A DNA stretch of 48,068 nucleotides from Corynebacterium atypicum (GCF_000732945.1 NZ_CP008945.1:1-48068), one strand, 5' to 3'; shown: positions 38,888 to 47,713, numbered from the stretch's first letter. Notes: generated from the letters alone by a model not told the origin. Numbers and translations: made by a program.

Positions 38888-39663
38888 CTGCCTTCCTTAC
38901 TGGTGGGAGTGGCCCGGGTGGCTGCTCCCTTCACCCCACTGCCGACACCATCGGAAGTGTTAAATCGCGTCGCCTCCACCGCTGCGCGAAGGACCGCAGC
39001 TGCTTCCTTGAACAGTTGTGAGACCCGGGCTCGCGACAGGCCCAGGGCGCGGGCAACATCAGACTGCTTCATGTCCGCGCCGACGAGCATCAGCTCCATC
39101 ACTTGTTTGTGCTTGCCCTCCAGGCCAGCGATCGCCTCCCGCAGCGCTTGGAATTCGCGGGCCTTCCGAGCGGTGTCTTCAGCGGCGATCAGCTGGTCTT
39201 CGGGCGACGCGGTGATATCCTCGACAACCGCAGATGGATCGTCGGACTTGTCAACAACGAATTCCGGTTCACGGTCGATCTCCATGAACCAGTCGAGCGA
39301 CCACGGCGCGTTTTTCGGCACCCGGCAGCCACGGCGCGGGCCGCACCCGGCACCGCAGCTGCACTTGCGAGCGCCGGGGCCACGATCACCCCGGTAGGCC
39401 TCGTGGAAGACGGCCTCTTCCTGCCTGGCCATGTCATCGAGAATCTGCTGCGGATGCCTCGGCTTGATCTCATCGACCGGACGGCCTGTCTGTTGGGCGC
39501 GTTCACGCCGGTCGGTTTTCACCATCACGGCAAACTCGCCGGGGTCGATCTCGTAGACGTCGGTGATGGATTCGTGCTTGTTGTTGTCGGCTTCGTGCTT
39601 AAAGCGGATTGTGAGCGCAGCGTTGTTGTTCTGCGTTTCCTGCGCGTCCGTACGCTTGGACAT
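38884..39663 (-). CDS. Sigma-70 region 4-like regulator
   Basis: A 259-aa protein. The N-terminal half includes a cysteine-rich patch (KCSCGAGCGPRRGCRVP, a possible metal site). The C-terminal half has a sigma region 4 helix-turn-helix (GLEGKHKQVMELMLVGADMK, VARALGLSRARVSQLFKEA). It could act as a phage sigma-like factor or DNA-binding regulator of early genes. Its last about 35 codons contain a family 2 junction repeat. ATG 39663 follows AGGAG by 7 bases. The leader holds a large nested hairpin. Confidence 0.75.
   Translation of the reverse strand: MSKRTDAQETQNNNAALTIRFKHEADNNKHESITDVYEIDPGEFAVMVKTDRRERAQQTGRPVDEIKPRHPQQILDDMARQEEAVFHEAYRGDRGPGARKCSCGAGCGPRRGCRVPKNAPWSLDWFMEIDREPEFVVDKSDDPSAVVEDITASPEDQLIAAEDTARKAREFQALREAIAGLEGKHKQVMELMLVGADMKQSDVARALGLSRARVSQLFKEAAAVLRAAVEATRFNTSDGVGSGVKGAATRATPTSKEGR
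38931..38970 (-). repeat. Junction repeat family 2, copy 3
   Basis: On the minus strand: GCGATTTAACACTTCC, GATGG, then TGTCGGCAGTGGGGTGAAGG. It lies inside the C-terminal codons of the sigma-like gene and about 45 bases before the next gene start. In frame it reads FNT, then VGSGVKG; copies 1 and 2 would read alike although they are outside genes. Confidence 0.65.
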
Positions 39664-39685
39664 TGGGGATCTCCTGTCGGATTGG

Positions 39686-39792
39686 GATCCGCAGGAGTCC
39701 GCCACGCCGCAGAAACGGCAAGACGGGCAGGTTCACGCGCCTCAAAGTCGAGGTGATGCGTGATCCTTGCCCGTCTAGCGGTTCTGCGGATC
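39686..39792 (-). ncRNA. Structured leader with nested hairpin and competing stem
   Basis: On the minus strand, 39789-39707 folds into one long arm: CCGCAGAA/TTCTGCGG, GACGGGCA/TGCCCGTC, TCACGC/GCGTGA and CCTC/GAGG, nested in register. The 5-prime strand GATCCGCAG (39792-39784) can instead pair with CTGCGGATC at 39694-39686, near the sigma-like gene's ribosome site. Two exclusive folds suggest a regulatory RNA or attenuator. No known riboswitch class is recognised; a DNA role is also possible. Confidence 0.55.
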
Positions 39793-39830
39793 GAACTGTT
39801 TATGTCGGTATTTAGTTGTGGTTCGGTGGG

Positions 39831-40001
39831 TTATCGATAGTGCGGTTCAGGTGGGGGTCGTCGTTCGTGACGCTGGTGAAAGCCCCCGTAGTCGTCGAAC
39901 CAGAGCCGGGAGAGGCATCCCTTATGGACGATCTCGATCTGCCTACGCTCTAGGTCGACACGGCAAATCGTTTTGCCTCCCGCGTTCTTTACTGTTTCCA
40001 T
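39831..40001 (-). CDS. 56-aa first early gene product
   Basis: A short protein with a textbook ribosome site (AGGAGGTG, 5 bases before ATG). It contains GGKTICRVDLERRQIEIVHK and GCLSRLWFDDYGGF and ends in a basic Pro-rich tail. It resembles small beta-rich proteins encoded just after the repressor in other Gram-positive elements; the function is unknown. Its promoter region carries a copy of the repressor-type operator (40020-40038), so it is probably the first gene expressed on induction. Confidence 0.75.
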   Translation of the reverse strand: METVKNAGGKTICRVDLERRQIEIVHKGCLSRLWFDDYGGFHQRHERRPPPEPHYR

Positions 40002-40019
40002 AACACCTCCTATTCACTA

Positions 40020-40038
40020 GTTAGCTAAGTTGCTTACA
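40020..40038 (-). promoter_or_regulatory. Operator copy before the early operon
   Basis: Plus strand GTTAGCTAAGTTGCTTACA matches, with two mismatches, the minus strand sequence at 41148-41166 before the repressor gene. It is an imperfect palindrome (TTAGC / GCTTA) lying 20-40 bases upstream of the 56-aa gene. The same protein, most likely the XRE repressor, could shut the early operon from here. Confidence 0.7.
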
Positions 40039-40078
40039 ACATGGGTAAAAAAAGAGAACCCGACTCGTAGTGAATGAA

Positions 40079-40753
40079 TTACGCGGCGAGCTTCAGGTTC
40101 TTGATGCGGATTGCGGCAGCCTGCTTAGAAACCTCGAAAGTCCCAGCGAGTTCCCGGACGACACGGCGCTTGCGTCGCTCATCCAATGATCGCCAGCCTT
40201 CGGGGGCAAGCTCGGTGAATGCCTGCGAGAACGGGTCACGGGGCATGAGTAGCGCCGCCCCGAGGTAGTTGGCTTGGAACTCGGCGCGGTCCACCTTGTT
40301 GTCGGCGCGAACGCCCTCCGAGGTAGTAGTGAACGGGCGATACCCTGTTCCTCCCTTGCACTTCATCCGAGGGTCTCGGTAGTAGATATGCCGATGCAGG
40401 AGGAGGTGAGCGCACTCGTGAGCAATCGTGAAACGCAGTCGACTGTCCGGGGAGTCACGCAAGGCATCGTCGTCGATAACGATTGTTCGTTCTGGAAAAA
40501 CGATGTCAACCCTTGCGCCGGTAGACTCGAAGACAGGGATGGACAGCTCCTGGAAGATCGACATTCCAAGCACGCTGCCGTCCGACGAAAGCCGCTGATA
40601 GTCCAGTGCCGCTCCCAGGTGAAACTCGGCGAAGCTGTCGACGTCGAGCGGGATAGGCGCTACCAGTTGAGCGCCACCGGCGAATTTCTCGAGCTCCTTC
40701 TCTGCGCGAGCCTCGAGTCGCTCCTTGCTGAGGTATTTGGGGTCAAGGCTCAC
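40079..40753 (-). CDS. ImmA/IrrE-type metallopeptidase
   Basis: A 224-aa zinc protease of the COG2856 type. The metal motif is HECAHLLLH (HExxH) and the later acid lies in VDRAEFQANYLGAALLMP. In ICEBs1 and related elements, ImmA cleaves the adjacent XRE repressor after DNA damage to start induction, and the gene pair here has the same order. Its GTG start overlaps the repressor stop (GTGA). A T7 run follows the gene (40049-40055 region) without a strong stem. Confidence 0.93.
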   Translation of the reverse strand: MSLDPKYLSKERLEARAEKELEKFAGGAQLVAPIPLDVDSFAEFHLGAALDYQRLSSDGSVLGMSIFQELSIPVFESTGARVDIVFPERTIVIDDDALRDSPDSRLRFTIAHECAHLLLHRHIYYRDPRMKCKGGTGYRPFTTTSEGVRADNKVDRAEFQANYLGAALLMPRDPFSQAFTELAPEGWRSLDERRKRRVVRELAGTFEVSKQAAAIRIKNLKLAA

Positions 40754-41127
40754 TGGTCAGCTTCCCCGCCTTCAATGATGTCGATGATGTCCCGCCACTG
40801 CTGGTCACTCAGGTCATGTTCTTTCGCCCGGCGAAGAGCGACGCGAGCCATGTCGGTTTGCATAATGTAGCCCGACAGGTCGGTAGACACCTGGTTCTCG
40901 CGAGTCAATGCTGCCAGGTCATACATCCGCTCCCTCTCGGAGCGGGAGAGTCGCAACGTCTCCGCGATGTCCCCCAGCTTGCCGTCCGGGGCAGCCCGGC
41001 GGCCTTTCTCGATGTCACTCAGGTAGGGAGCGGTCACACCGATGGCGTCCGCGAACTTGCGCATGGTTAAGCCTTGCGCCTTCCTATGTGCTTCCAGGAA
41101 GGCACCGAAGTTCTCTGATTCAGTCAT
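40750..41127 (-). CDS. XRE-family repressor
   Basis: A 125-aa DNA-binding protein with an N-terminal HTH_3 domain (GLTMRKFADAIGVTAPYLSD, IEKGRRAAPDGKL) and a C-terminal helical region to residue 125. It is a probable lysogeny repressor. ATG 41127 is preferred, with GAGGAGG upstream. An operator-like palindrome overlaps its own -10, implying autoregulation. It is coupled to the ImmA gene as ICEBs1 immR is to immA. Confidence 0.88.
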   Translation of the reverse strand: MTESENFGAFLEAHRKAQGLTMRKFADAIGVTAPYLSDIEKGRRAAPDGKLGDIAETLRLSRSERERMYDLAALTRENQVSTDLSGYIMQTDMARVALRRAKEHDLSDQQWRDIIDIIEGGEADQ

Positions 41128-41147
41128 TGGAACAGCCTCCTCACGTC

Positions 41148-41187
41148 TGTTAGCAACTAAGCTAACACGTGAAGTAGGTTGGTGCAA
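41148..41187 (-). promoter_or_regulatory. Repressor promoter with overlapping operator
   Basis: On the minus strand TTGCAC (41187-41182), a 17-base spacer and TAGCTT (41164-41159) form a good promoter. The palindrome GTTAGCTTAGTTGCTAAC (41166-41149) covers the -10 and repeats at 40020-40038. The hsdR stop is only 10 bases from the -35, and no terminator is seen between. Confidence 0.75.
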
Positions 41188-41196
41188 GTCTACGGA

Positions 41197-44100
41197 TCAG
41201 GAGTCGTCTCGTTGGCTATCCTCGTGCCGGGGTCGGTTGAGGCGGTCGTGGATGAGCGGGAGCAGGATCGCGTCCACGTCGGCTCGGAAGGCTTTGTCCG
41301 ACAGGTACTTCATGGAGAAGTCGTGATTTTGGGTCATCCGCGCCAGCATGACGTCGGGCATCTTCTCGTCGTAGATGATCTTGAACAGGTCGAGCGGGTT
41401 ATGGGCACGCAGCTGGATCTCGTTGTCTTGGGCGAGGTCGTCGGCGACCTGTTCGAGCACTTTGTCCATGTTGGTGAACTCGGTGCCCCATCGTTCGTTG
41501 AGGGAGTCGAGGATCTTTGAGAGTCGCTCGCGGTCGTCTTCGGTGGGCATGCTCAGCTTGGGCGAGTTGTTCAACTCACCCACCTGGTCTTGTAGGTCGA
41601 TGGAGCCCTCGTAGACCGACTGGAGCCGGTAGTACTGCAAGGTGACCTCATCATCCAGGTGTGGGGCGGGGTCGCCGTCGATGTGGAGCTTGCGGGTCAG
41701 CAGTTTCGCGTATGCGGCGAACTTGTGCAGCTGCTCGTCGTCGAAGCGGATGATGTGGGTCAAGAACTCGTAGTTGCGGTTGAACTTGTTGAACGCCGAG
41801 CGCACCTCGACTTTTTCCTCGTCGTCAAGGGCGTCGAAGCGGCCGACCGCCGGGTCGAGATAGGCGTTGAGCCTGCCAAAGTCGAGGTTGGTCTGCTGCT
41901 TCTGCTCTCTGAAGAACACGGTCGCGAACCCGTCGATCTCCTCGACCTGCCACAGCTGGTAGGAGGCGATCAGGTGGTAGAGGTCGTAGACGATGTTCGG
42001 GTCGGTTTCCTCGCTGATCGAGGTCGACACGTAGTAGTCCTGGAACGCCGCCTGAATGTCGTCAGCGCTGTTGACGAAGTCCAACACGAACGTGTCTGAC
42101 TTGCCCGGGCACATCCGGTTGATCCGTGACAGAGTCTGCACGGCCTTGACCCCGTGGAGCTTCTTGTCCACATACATGGTCTGCAGCAGGGGCTGGTCGA
42201 ACCCGGTCTGGTATTTCTCGGCCACCAGCAGAATCTGGTACTCACCGGTGTCGAACCGGTCTGGCAGCTCGGCTTCGGGGAAGCCGTTGAGTTGTTCCTC
42301 GGTGTAGTCATGCCCGTCGTCTTCGACGGTGCCGGAGAACGCCACCAGCACACCCAGGTCGGTGTAGCCCTTGGCTTTGATGTAGTTGGCGAACGCGAAG
42401 TAGTAGCGTACCGCGTGCAACCGGGAGCCGGTCACCAGCATTGCCTTGGCTTTGCCGCCGATCTTGTGCGCCACGTTGCTGCGGAAGTGCTCGATGATGA
42501 TCTCGGCCTTCTGCCGCAGATTGTGCGGATGCAGGGCTAAGTACTTGCCCAGCGCCTTGTTGGCCTGCTTCTTGGCGTACTCCGGATCGTCAGCGGTGGC
42601 CTTACCAACCTTGTAGTACGTCTGGTAGGTGATGTAGTTCGCCAGCACGTCGAGGATAAACCCCTCCTCGATCGCCTGCTTCATCGAATACACATGGAAC
42701 GGGCGCGGCGCGCCACCAGGCGTCGGAGTGCCGAAAATCTCCAGAGTCTTCTGCTTCGGGGTGGCCGTGAACGCGAAGAACGACAGATTCGGCTGACAAC
42801 CGTGGGTAGCCATGTCGGCGGCGATCTGCTCGTCAACCTCCAACTGTTCGGTCTCCACCTGAGCCTCAGCCTTCGCATACCGATCCAGCAACTCGGCCTC
42901 AGACTCCTGACCCGCTTGGGCAGTGTCAGCCAGCACCTGCTTGAGCCGCTCAGATGCCTGCCCGGTCTGCGACGAGTGCGCCTCATCCACAATCACCGCG
43001 AACCGCTTCCCGACCGTCACAATGTTGGACACGTCAACGAACGGAAACTTCTGCAACGTCGAAATGATGATCCGAGCACCCCGACCCAGCGCATCAGTGA
43101 GCTGACGGGCGTTCTTGTCCACCTTCACCACCACACCGGCGGTGTGATCCATCGAAAACACCGTGTCCTGGAGTTGCTTGTCCAACACCCTCCGGTCAGT
43201 GATCACAATGATCGAATCAAACACCACCCGCTGCTCGTCATCATGCAGGTTTGACAGGTGGTGAGCCAGCCACGCGATCGTGTTCGACTTGCCCGAGCCC
43301 GCCGAATGCTGCACCAAATAGTTATGACCAGCGCCGTTCGCCTTCGCGTCCGCGATGAGTTTACGCACCGCATCGAGCTGGTGGAAGCGCGGAAAGATCA
43401 CCTTGTCTTTCGACTTCGCCGAACGCCCCTCGGGAGTCTTGCCGGGCACGAACTGCACAAACCGGTGCAAAATATCAAGCAGTGAATCCTTCGCCAGCAC
43501 CTGCTCCCACAAATACGAGGTCTTGAACTTCCCCTCCACCGGAGGATTACCAGCACCATTCTGGAAACCTCTGTTGAACGGCAGGAACACCGTATCTTGA
43601 CCGGCCAGCTTCGTCGTCATCCACACCTCATCGGTGTCAACCGCGAAATGCACCACCGCACGCCGATTCAACCCAAACAACGGCTCCGAGGCCGGGCGAT
43701 CCCGCTTGTACTGGGCGATCGCGTTCCGGTAGGTCTGCCCCGTCAGCGGGTTCTTCAACTCGAGCGTCGCCACCGGGATGCCGTTCACCAACAGCACCGT
43801 GTCAACCGAGTTCTCACTGCGCGTTGAATACCGCAGCTGGCGCACGATGCTCATCTCGTTCGCCCAATACTTCTCAGCAAGCACCTCGTTCAAGTCAGTG
43901 CCGGGAGCAAAATACACCAGCTTGAACCGAGCACCCACATCCTCAACGCCACGGCGCAACACATCGATCACACCACGCTGATCAAGCTGCGCAGCGACAC
44001 GCTTCAGAAACTTCTGCTCCGCGTTACCCCGGTAACTGCGCTCCAACTTCGCCCACTGATCAGGCTGAGTAACCTTCACAAACCGGATCAGATCCGCAGG

Positions 44101-44223
44101 ATACAGACACAGCTCACGATCAAAACCCTGCGGGTCACGCGACTCAAAGCGGTCAAACTCCGCGCCCCGGGCAGTCAGCCAGTACTCGATCTCCGACTCA
44201 AACCGCCGCTCCGACGTATCCAT
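41197..44223 (-). CDS. hsdR: Type I restriction endonuclease subunit R
   Basis: A 1008-aa motor and nuclease subunit of the HsdRMS complex. The N-terminal PD-(D/E)xK nuclease has VDTVLLVNGIPVATLELKN. The translocase has Walker A QHSAGSGKSNTIAWL, DEAH-type IVDEAHSSQTG, motif III FTATPKQKTL and motif VI QTLSRINRMCPGK. The C-terminal helical region binds the methylase. It appears intact. The ATG at 44223 overlaps the hsdS stop (TGATG). With HsdM and HsdS it would cut foreign DNA lacking the specific adenine methylation. Confidence 0.97.
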   Translation of the reverse strand: MDTSERRFESEIEYWLTARGAEFDRFESRDPQGFDRELCLYPADLIRFVKVTQPDQWAKLERSYRGNAEQKFLKRVAAQLDQRGVIDVLRRGVEDVGARFKLVYFAPGTDLNEVLAEKYWANEMSIVRQLRYSTRSENSVDTVLLVNGIPVATLELKNPLTGQTYRNAIAQYKRDRPASEPLFGLNRRAVVHFAVDTDEVWMTTKLAGQDTVFLPFNRGFQNGAGNPPVEGKFKTSYLWEQVLAKDSLLDILHRFVQFVPGKTPEGRSAKSKDKVIFPRFHQLDAVRKLIADAKANGAGHNYLVQHSAGSGKSNTIAWLAHHLSNLHDDEQRVVFDSIIVITDRRVLDKQLQDTVFSMDHTAGVVVKVDKNARQLTDALGRGARIIISTLQKFPFVDVSNIVTVGKRFAVIVDEAHSSQTGQASERLKQVLADTAQAGQESEAELLDRYAKAEAQVETEQLEVDEQIAADMATHGCQPNLSFFAFTATPKQKTLEIFGTPTPGGAPRPFHVYSMKQAIEEGFILDVLANYITYQTYYKVGKATADDPEYAKKQANKALGKYLALHPHNLRQKAEIIIEHFRSNVAHKIGGKAKAMLVTGSRLHAVRYYFAFANYIKAKGYTDLGVLVAFSGTVEDDGHDYTEEQLNGFPEAELPDRFDTGEYQILLVAEKYQTGFDQPLLQTMYVDKKLHGVKAVQTLSRINRMCPGKSDTFVLDFVNSADDIQAAFQDYYVSTSISEETDPNIVYDLYHLIASYQLWQVEEIDGFATVFFREQKQQTNLDFGRLNAYLDPAVGRFDALDDEEKVEVRSAFNKFNRNYEFLTHIIRFDDEQLHKFAAYAKLLTRKLHIDGDPAPHLDDEVTLQYYRLQSVYEGSIDLQDQVGELNNSPKLSMPTEDDRERLSKILDSLNERWGTEFTNMDKVLEQVADDLAQDNEIQLRAHNPLDLFKIIYDEKMPDVMLARMTQNHDFSMKYLSDKAFRADVDAILLPLIHDRLNRPRHEDSQRDDS

Positions 44224-45416
44224 CACGCAGCCTCCTCACTAACCCGAACCTTGCCCGTCACCACATCATTAATAACCTGCTTGCGATAAGCACCCAACAA
44301 CTCCATCTGGCGGTCAATATCGCCAATCAAGCCGTCAATTTCTGCTGTCTTCGAATCGAGGAAATCTGCGATTTCTTCCTGCTCGCGAAGCGGCGGAAGA
44401 AGTGTTGGCAGTTTCCTTAGTTCTGAATAGTTCAACGACTGCCGCACGCCAGATCCAAGCCCGTAGAAAATCTTCTTTAGATCGTAAGCGCGCATCATCC
44501 ATCCAAGGAATCGCGGATCTATCTGAGCCCCGGGAATAAGCCCAATGTATGCTCCTGTGATGATTCCACGTTCACTAACGTAACCACTGCGCAGGCTTCT
44601 CTTGTCATTTTGCAGATCGGTCATGCGTAGAACTACATACCCAGGATTAACGATTTGATAAGTATCAAACGAAGCTGACAACAGCCCAAAAGCCAGATTA
44701 ATATCCTTGCGAATGATCGAACCGTAGCTAAGGCTCAGGAGATTACTCTCCGAAAGATCCTTGTTCTTCGTTTTGTTCTCATCGGTCATATTTGAAAGCG
44801 TCTGGATCTGCCACGCTTCTGGGATCTCGCCGATCCACTGCAACCCACTTTCTTTCATGGGGGCTTCGGGGTCGAGTCCCTTCGTGACGGTGTGGGCGAT
44901 CAACTCACGCTTGTAACGCTCCAACAACTCCCGCTGGCGCCTGAGCTTCTCGACCACCACGTCAATCTCAGCAGTCTTCGCATCCAAGAACGCAGCCATC
45001 CGTTCCTGTACTTCAATGTGCGACGGTATGGAAATTCGAACCTTCTCGATAACGCTGGCTGATATTCCCGGCTGTGCAGCCGCCTGAGAATATTGATTTA
45101 GATTCATTTGGATTAGCAGATAATACAAATACCTTGGGAGAACAAGACCGGAGATCGAGGCGATAAGTGCATGCTCGGATGCATATGCGGGTTGTGCAAC
45201 AAAGTGCACGTTTCCGGCCAGTGCTCCCTGCCGACCCACTAGAAGGTTAGTTCCTTCAATATTCGATGTCTCGGTGTACCCTCTTATTCCGTTACCTCCA
45301 AATACTGGATAGGTTCCCGTTTCGTGGATCTCTTCTCCTCGAATAGATCCACCGGAACGGAATCTGGCTAGTCGCTTAAGCGGGATTTCCAAACTTCCAC
45401 CTGGGTAACTGTCCAT
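44223..45416 (-). CDS. hsdS: Type I specificity subunit S
   Basis: A 397-aa DNA-recognition subunit with two target recognition domains. TRD1 covers about residues 10-130 and TRD2 about 195-335. Each is followed by a conserved spacer helix: AAFLDAKTAEIDVVVEKLRR and ADFLDSKTAEIDGLIGDIDR. The TRD-coding DNA is visibly more AT-rich than the rest, as is usual for horizontally exchanged hsdS. The start directly follows the hsdM stop. No second hsdS or inversion repeats are seen, so no shufflon. Confidence 0.95.
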   Translation of the reverse strand: MDSYPGGSLEIPLKRLARFRSGGSIRGEEIHETGTYPVFGGNGIRGYTETSNIEGTNLLVGRQGALAGNVHFVAQPAYASEHALIASISGLVLPRYLYYLLIQMNLNQYSQAAAQPGISASVIEKVRISIPSHIEVQERMAAFLDAKTAEIDVVVEKLRRQRELLERYKRELIAHTVTKGLDPEAPMKESGLQWIGEIPEAWQIQTLSNMTDENKTKNKDLSESNLLSLSYGSIIRKDINLAFGLLSASFDTYQIVNPGYVVLRMTDLQNDKRSLRSGYVSERGIITGAYIGLIPGAQIDPRFLGWMMRAYDLKKIFYGLGSGVRQSLNYSELRKLPTLLPPLREQEEIADFLDSKTAEIDGLIGDIDRQMELLGAYRKQVINDVVTGKVRVSEEAA

Positions 45417-47465
45417 CTATACCGCCTGCTCACTGAATAGTTTGGCGATGGAGGCTTGGATGTGGGCTCCAAGGCTTTGGATTTCGGCGAGGGTTTTGGT
45501 TGGGTCGCCGAGTTCTTCGTATTGGTAGAAGTAGCGGGTGAAGGGGATCTCGTAGCCGATCTTGGTCTTGTCGGGGTCGACGTAGGCGTCGGCCGCGTAG
45601 GGGATGACTTCGCGCTGGATGTAGGCGTCGATGTCTTCAGCGAGTGGGATCTGCTCGGTGTCGCGCAGCGCAGGGTCAGGTTCCGGGTTGCCCTTGGTGT
45701 CGCGGCAGATGTCTGCAGTCGGGTCAGTTTCACCCAGAGCCACCACGATCGCTTTCAACAGCGGGGCGCGCACCGTCAAACCATGCTCTTTGAAAGAGGC
45801 TTTGAGGACCTTCGTGAATTCGTCTCGGTTCTTCCACACCCGCTGGTCGCCGAGAGTTTCGATGGCGTCGACGATCGCTCGTTGGGTCTTCTTGCCGCCC
45901 TCGATCTCTTGGGTGCGGGCGGCTTCGCTACGCTTCTTCGAGGTGGCCAGATTCTTGAACGGGGTCCGCTCCCAGACTCGCTCGACGCGCTCAGGTGTGG
46001 CGGTGAAGTTCAAACGTAGCGGGCGTTCCACCGTGACTTCATGGAAGCCGAACTCGCGGGTGTCGAAAATCTTGGAGTGCTCACCCTCGGTGAAGTCGCC
46101 GTAGATGCGCGCGATCTGGGCAATGTTGTCAGCGGTGAGGTATTTGCGTTTTTCGCCGAGCGGTTTGCGCATCCTGGCAAAGAACTTGGTGGCGTCGATC
46201 AGTTGCACCTTGTTCTTGCGGATCGATGCCTTCCGGTTGGAGAGCACCCAGATGTAGGTAAGGATGCCGGTGTTGTAGAACATCTGGTCAGGCAGGGCGA
46301 CGATGGTCTCAAGCCAGTCGTTTTCAAGAATCCAGCGACGAATGTTCGACTCGCCCGACCCTGCCGCGCCGGTAAACAGGGGCGAGCCGTTGAACACGAT
46401 CCCGATCCGAGTGCCCGGCGCGTTCTGCGTATCAGCCGGATCGTAAGACTTCATCTTCGAGATCATGTGCTGCAAGAACAGGAACGACCCATCAGAGATT
46501 CGGGGCAGGCCAGCGCCGAAGCGCCCCTTCCACCCCCGCTTCTCGGCCTCGTCCTTGATCGGGCCTGCGTACTTCTTCCATTCCACGCCGAAGGGTGGGT
46601 TGCACAGCATGTAGTTGAACGTCCGACCCGCTGTTCTGTCAGCGGTCAGCGAGTTGCCGAAGTAGATTCGGTCGGCGTCATCGCCCTTGATGAGAATGTC
46701 GGACTTTGCCACCGCGTAGGATTGCGGGTTGAGCTCCTGCCCGTACACTTCGATGCGCGCGTCGTCGTTGAGGACCCGGGCTCGTTCGATCGCTTCGGAG
46801 AGCATGCCACCGGTGCCAACTCCCGGGTCATACAGCGACGCCATGAACCCGGGCGCGCATATGGCATCCATGTCCGGGTCGAACAGCACCTCGACCATGA
46901 GCTGGATGACTTCACGTGGGGTGAAGTGCTCACCGGCGGTCTCGTTGGACAGCTCGTTGAATCGCCGGATCAGTTCTTCAAAGATCGACCCCATGTCTTC
47001 GTTGGAGACCGCTGCAGGTAAGAAGTCCACCGCAGGGTCAGTGAAAGCATCGACGATCTGGTAGAGCAGATCGGAGCGGTCGAGACGGTCAATCACGGTA
47101 TAGAAGTCGTAGGACTTCATCACGTCGCGGGCGTTCCGCGAAAAGCCCTCCACGTAGGAGCGCAGGTTACCTTCCAGGTTGTCAGGATCGTTCTTGAGCG
47201 TGTGCAGCGTGAACCTGGAGGTGTTCCAGAACGGGTAGCCCGTAGCTCTCGCGTATTGGATGCGCTTGACCTCAGCCGGGACACCCTTCTGGTCACGAAT
47301 CTGGGCAACTTTGTCCTTCGTACTCACGAGAACCGAATCGAGACGGGTAAGCACCGTGAACGGCAAGATCACGTCCCCGTACTCGTGCTCCTTGTAGTCA
47401 CCGCGCAGCAGGTTCGCAATCTTCCAAATGAAGCTGACATAGTTCGTTGTTTTCTCAGTGCCCAT
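45417..47465 (-). CDS. hsdM: Type I DNA methylase subunit M
   Basis: A 682-aa N6-adenine methylase. The N-terminal HsdM_N helical domain (SFIWKIANLLRGDYKEHEYG) precedes the SAM-binding motif LYDPGVGTGGMLSEAI and catalytic CNPPFGVEWKK. The C-terminal extension beyond residue 480 is long, as in actinobacterial members. ATG 47465 is chosen for GGAG 9 bases upstream. The gene overlaps the antitoxin-like gene, so the two are translated together. Confidence 0.97.
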   Translation of the reverse strand: MGTEKTTNYVSFIWKIANLLRGDYKEHEYGDVILPFTVLTRLDSVLVSTKDKVAQIRDQKGVPAEVKRIQYARATGYPFWNTSRFTLHTLKNDPDNLEGNLRSYVEGFSRNARDVMKSYDFYTVIDRLDRSDLLYQIVDAFTDPAVDFLPAAVSNEDMGSIFEELIRRFNELSNETAGEHFTPREVIQLMVEVLFDPDMDAICAPGFMASLYDPGVGTGGMLSEAIERARVLNDDARIEVYGQELNPQSYAVAKSDILIKGDDADRIYFGNSLTADRTAGRTFNYMLCNPPFGVEWKKYAGPIKDEAEKRGWKGRFGAGLPRISDGSFLFLQHMISKMKSYDPADTQNAPGTRIGIVFNGSPLFTGAAGSGESNIRRWILENDWLETIVALPDQMFYNTGILTYIWVLSNRKASIRKNKVQLIDATKFFARMRKPLGEKRKYLTADNIAQIARIYGDFTEGEHSKIFDTREFGFHEVTVERPLRLNFTATPERVERVWERTPFKNLATSKKRSEAARTQEIEGGKKTQRAIVDAIETLGDQRVWKNRDEFTKVLKASFKEHGLTVRAPLLKAIVVALGETDPTADICRDTKGNPEPDPALRDTEQIPLAEDIDAYIQREVIPYAADAYVDPDKTKIGYEIPFTRYFYQYEELGDPTKTLAEIQSLGAHIQASIAKLFSEQAV

Positions 47466-47664
47466 TCGGGTCAACTCCATCTTCCATCAATCGCTCGTAA
47501 CGCTCATGCGACATGACCACCACGAGAGGCTTTCCGTAACGCAACACGTAGGCCACATCGTCACCATCAGCCACTTCCTTGAGCAGCTTCGATGCCTGAC
47601 CACGTCCAAGGTCGCCAATGTTGATGTGCTTCATCGACTTCTTCGCCGTACGCTTCCGCACCAT
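47455..47664 (-). CDS. Phd/YefM-type antitoxin-like protein, solitary
   Basis: A 69-aa protein with the Phd/YefM pattern: KHINIGDLGRGQASKLLKEV, then GKPLVVVMSHERYERLM. Members bind palindromic operators through the N-terminus and a toxin through the C-terminus. No toxin gene adjoins it; instead it overlaps hsdM by 11 bases. ATG 47664 has AAGGA 5 bases upstream; a GTG at 47679 is an alternative. It may regulate the hsd operon, which would be a control role analogous to C proteins of type II systems. Confidence 0.8.
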   Translation of the reverse strand: MVRKRTAKKSMKHINIGDLGRGQASKLLKEVADGDDVAYVLRYGKPLVVVMSHERYERLMEDGVDPNGH

Positions 47665-47713
47665 CGTATCCTTCACCACGAGTTACCGCCAACGCCTCAT
47701 TTTCCCATAAATG

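Noticed and set aside
44223..45416. hsdS as an invertible (phase-variable) gene
   Set aside because: The two spacer-helix segments are repeated in direct, not inverted, orientation; there is one hsdS and no recombinase beside it.
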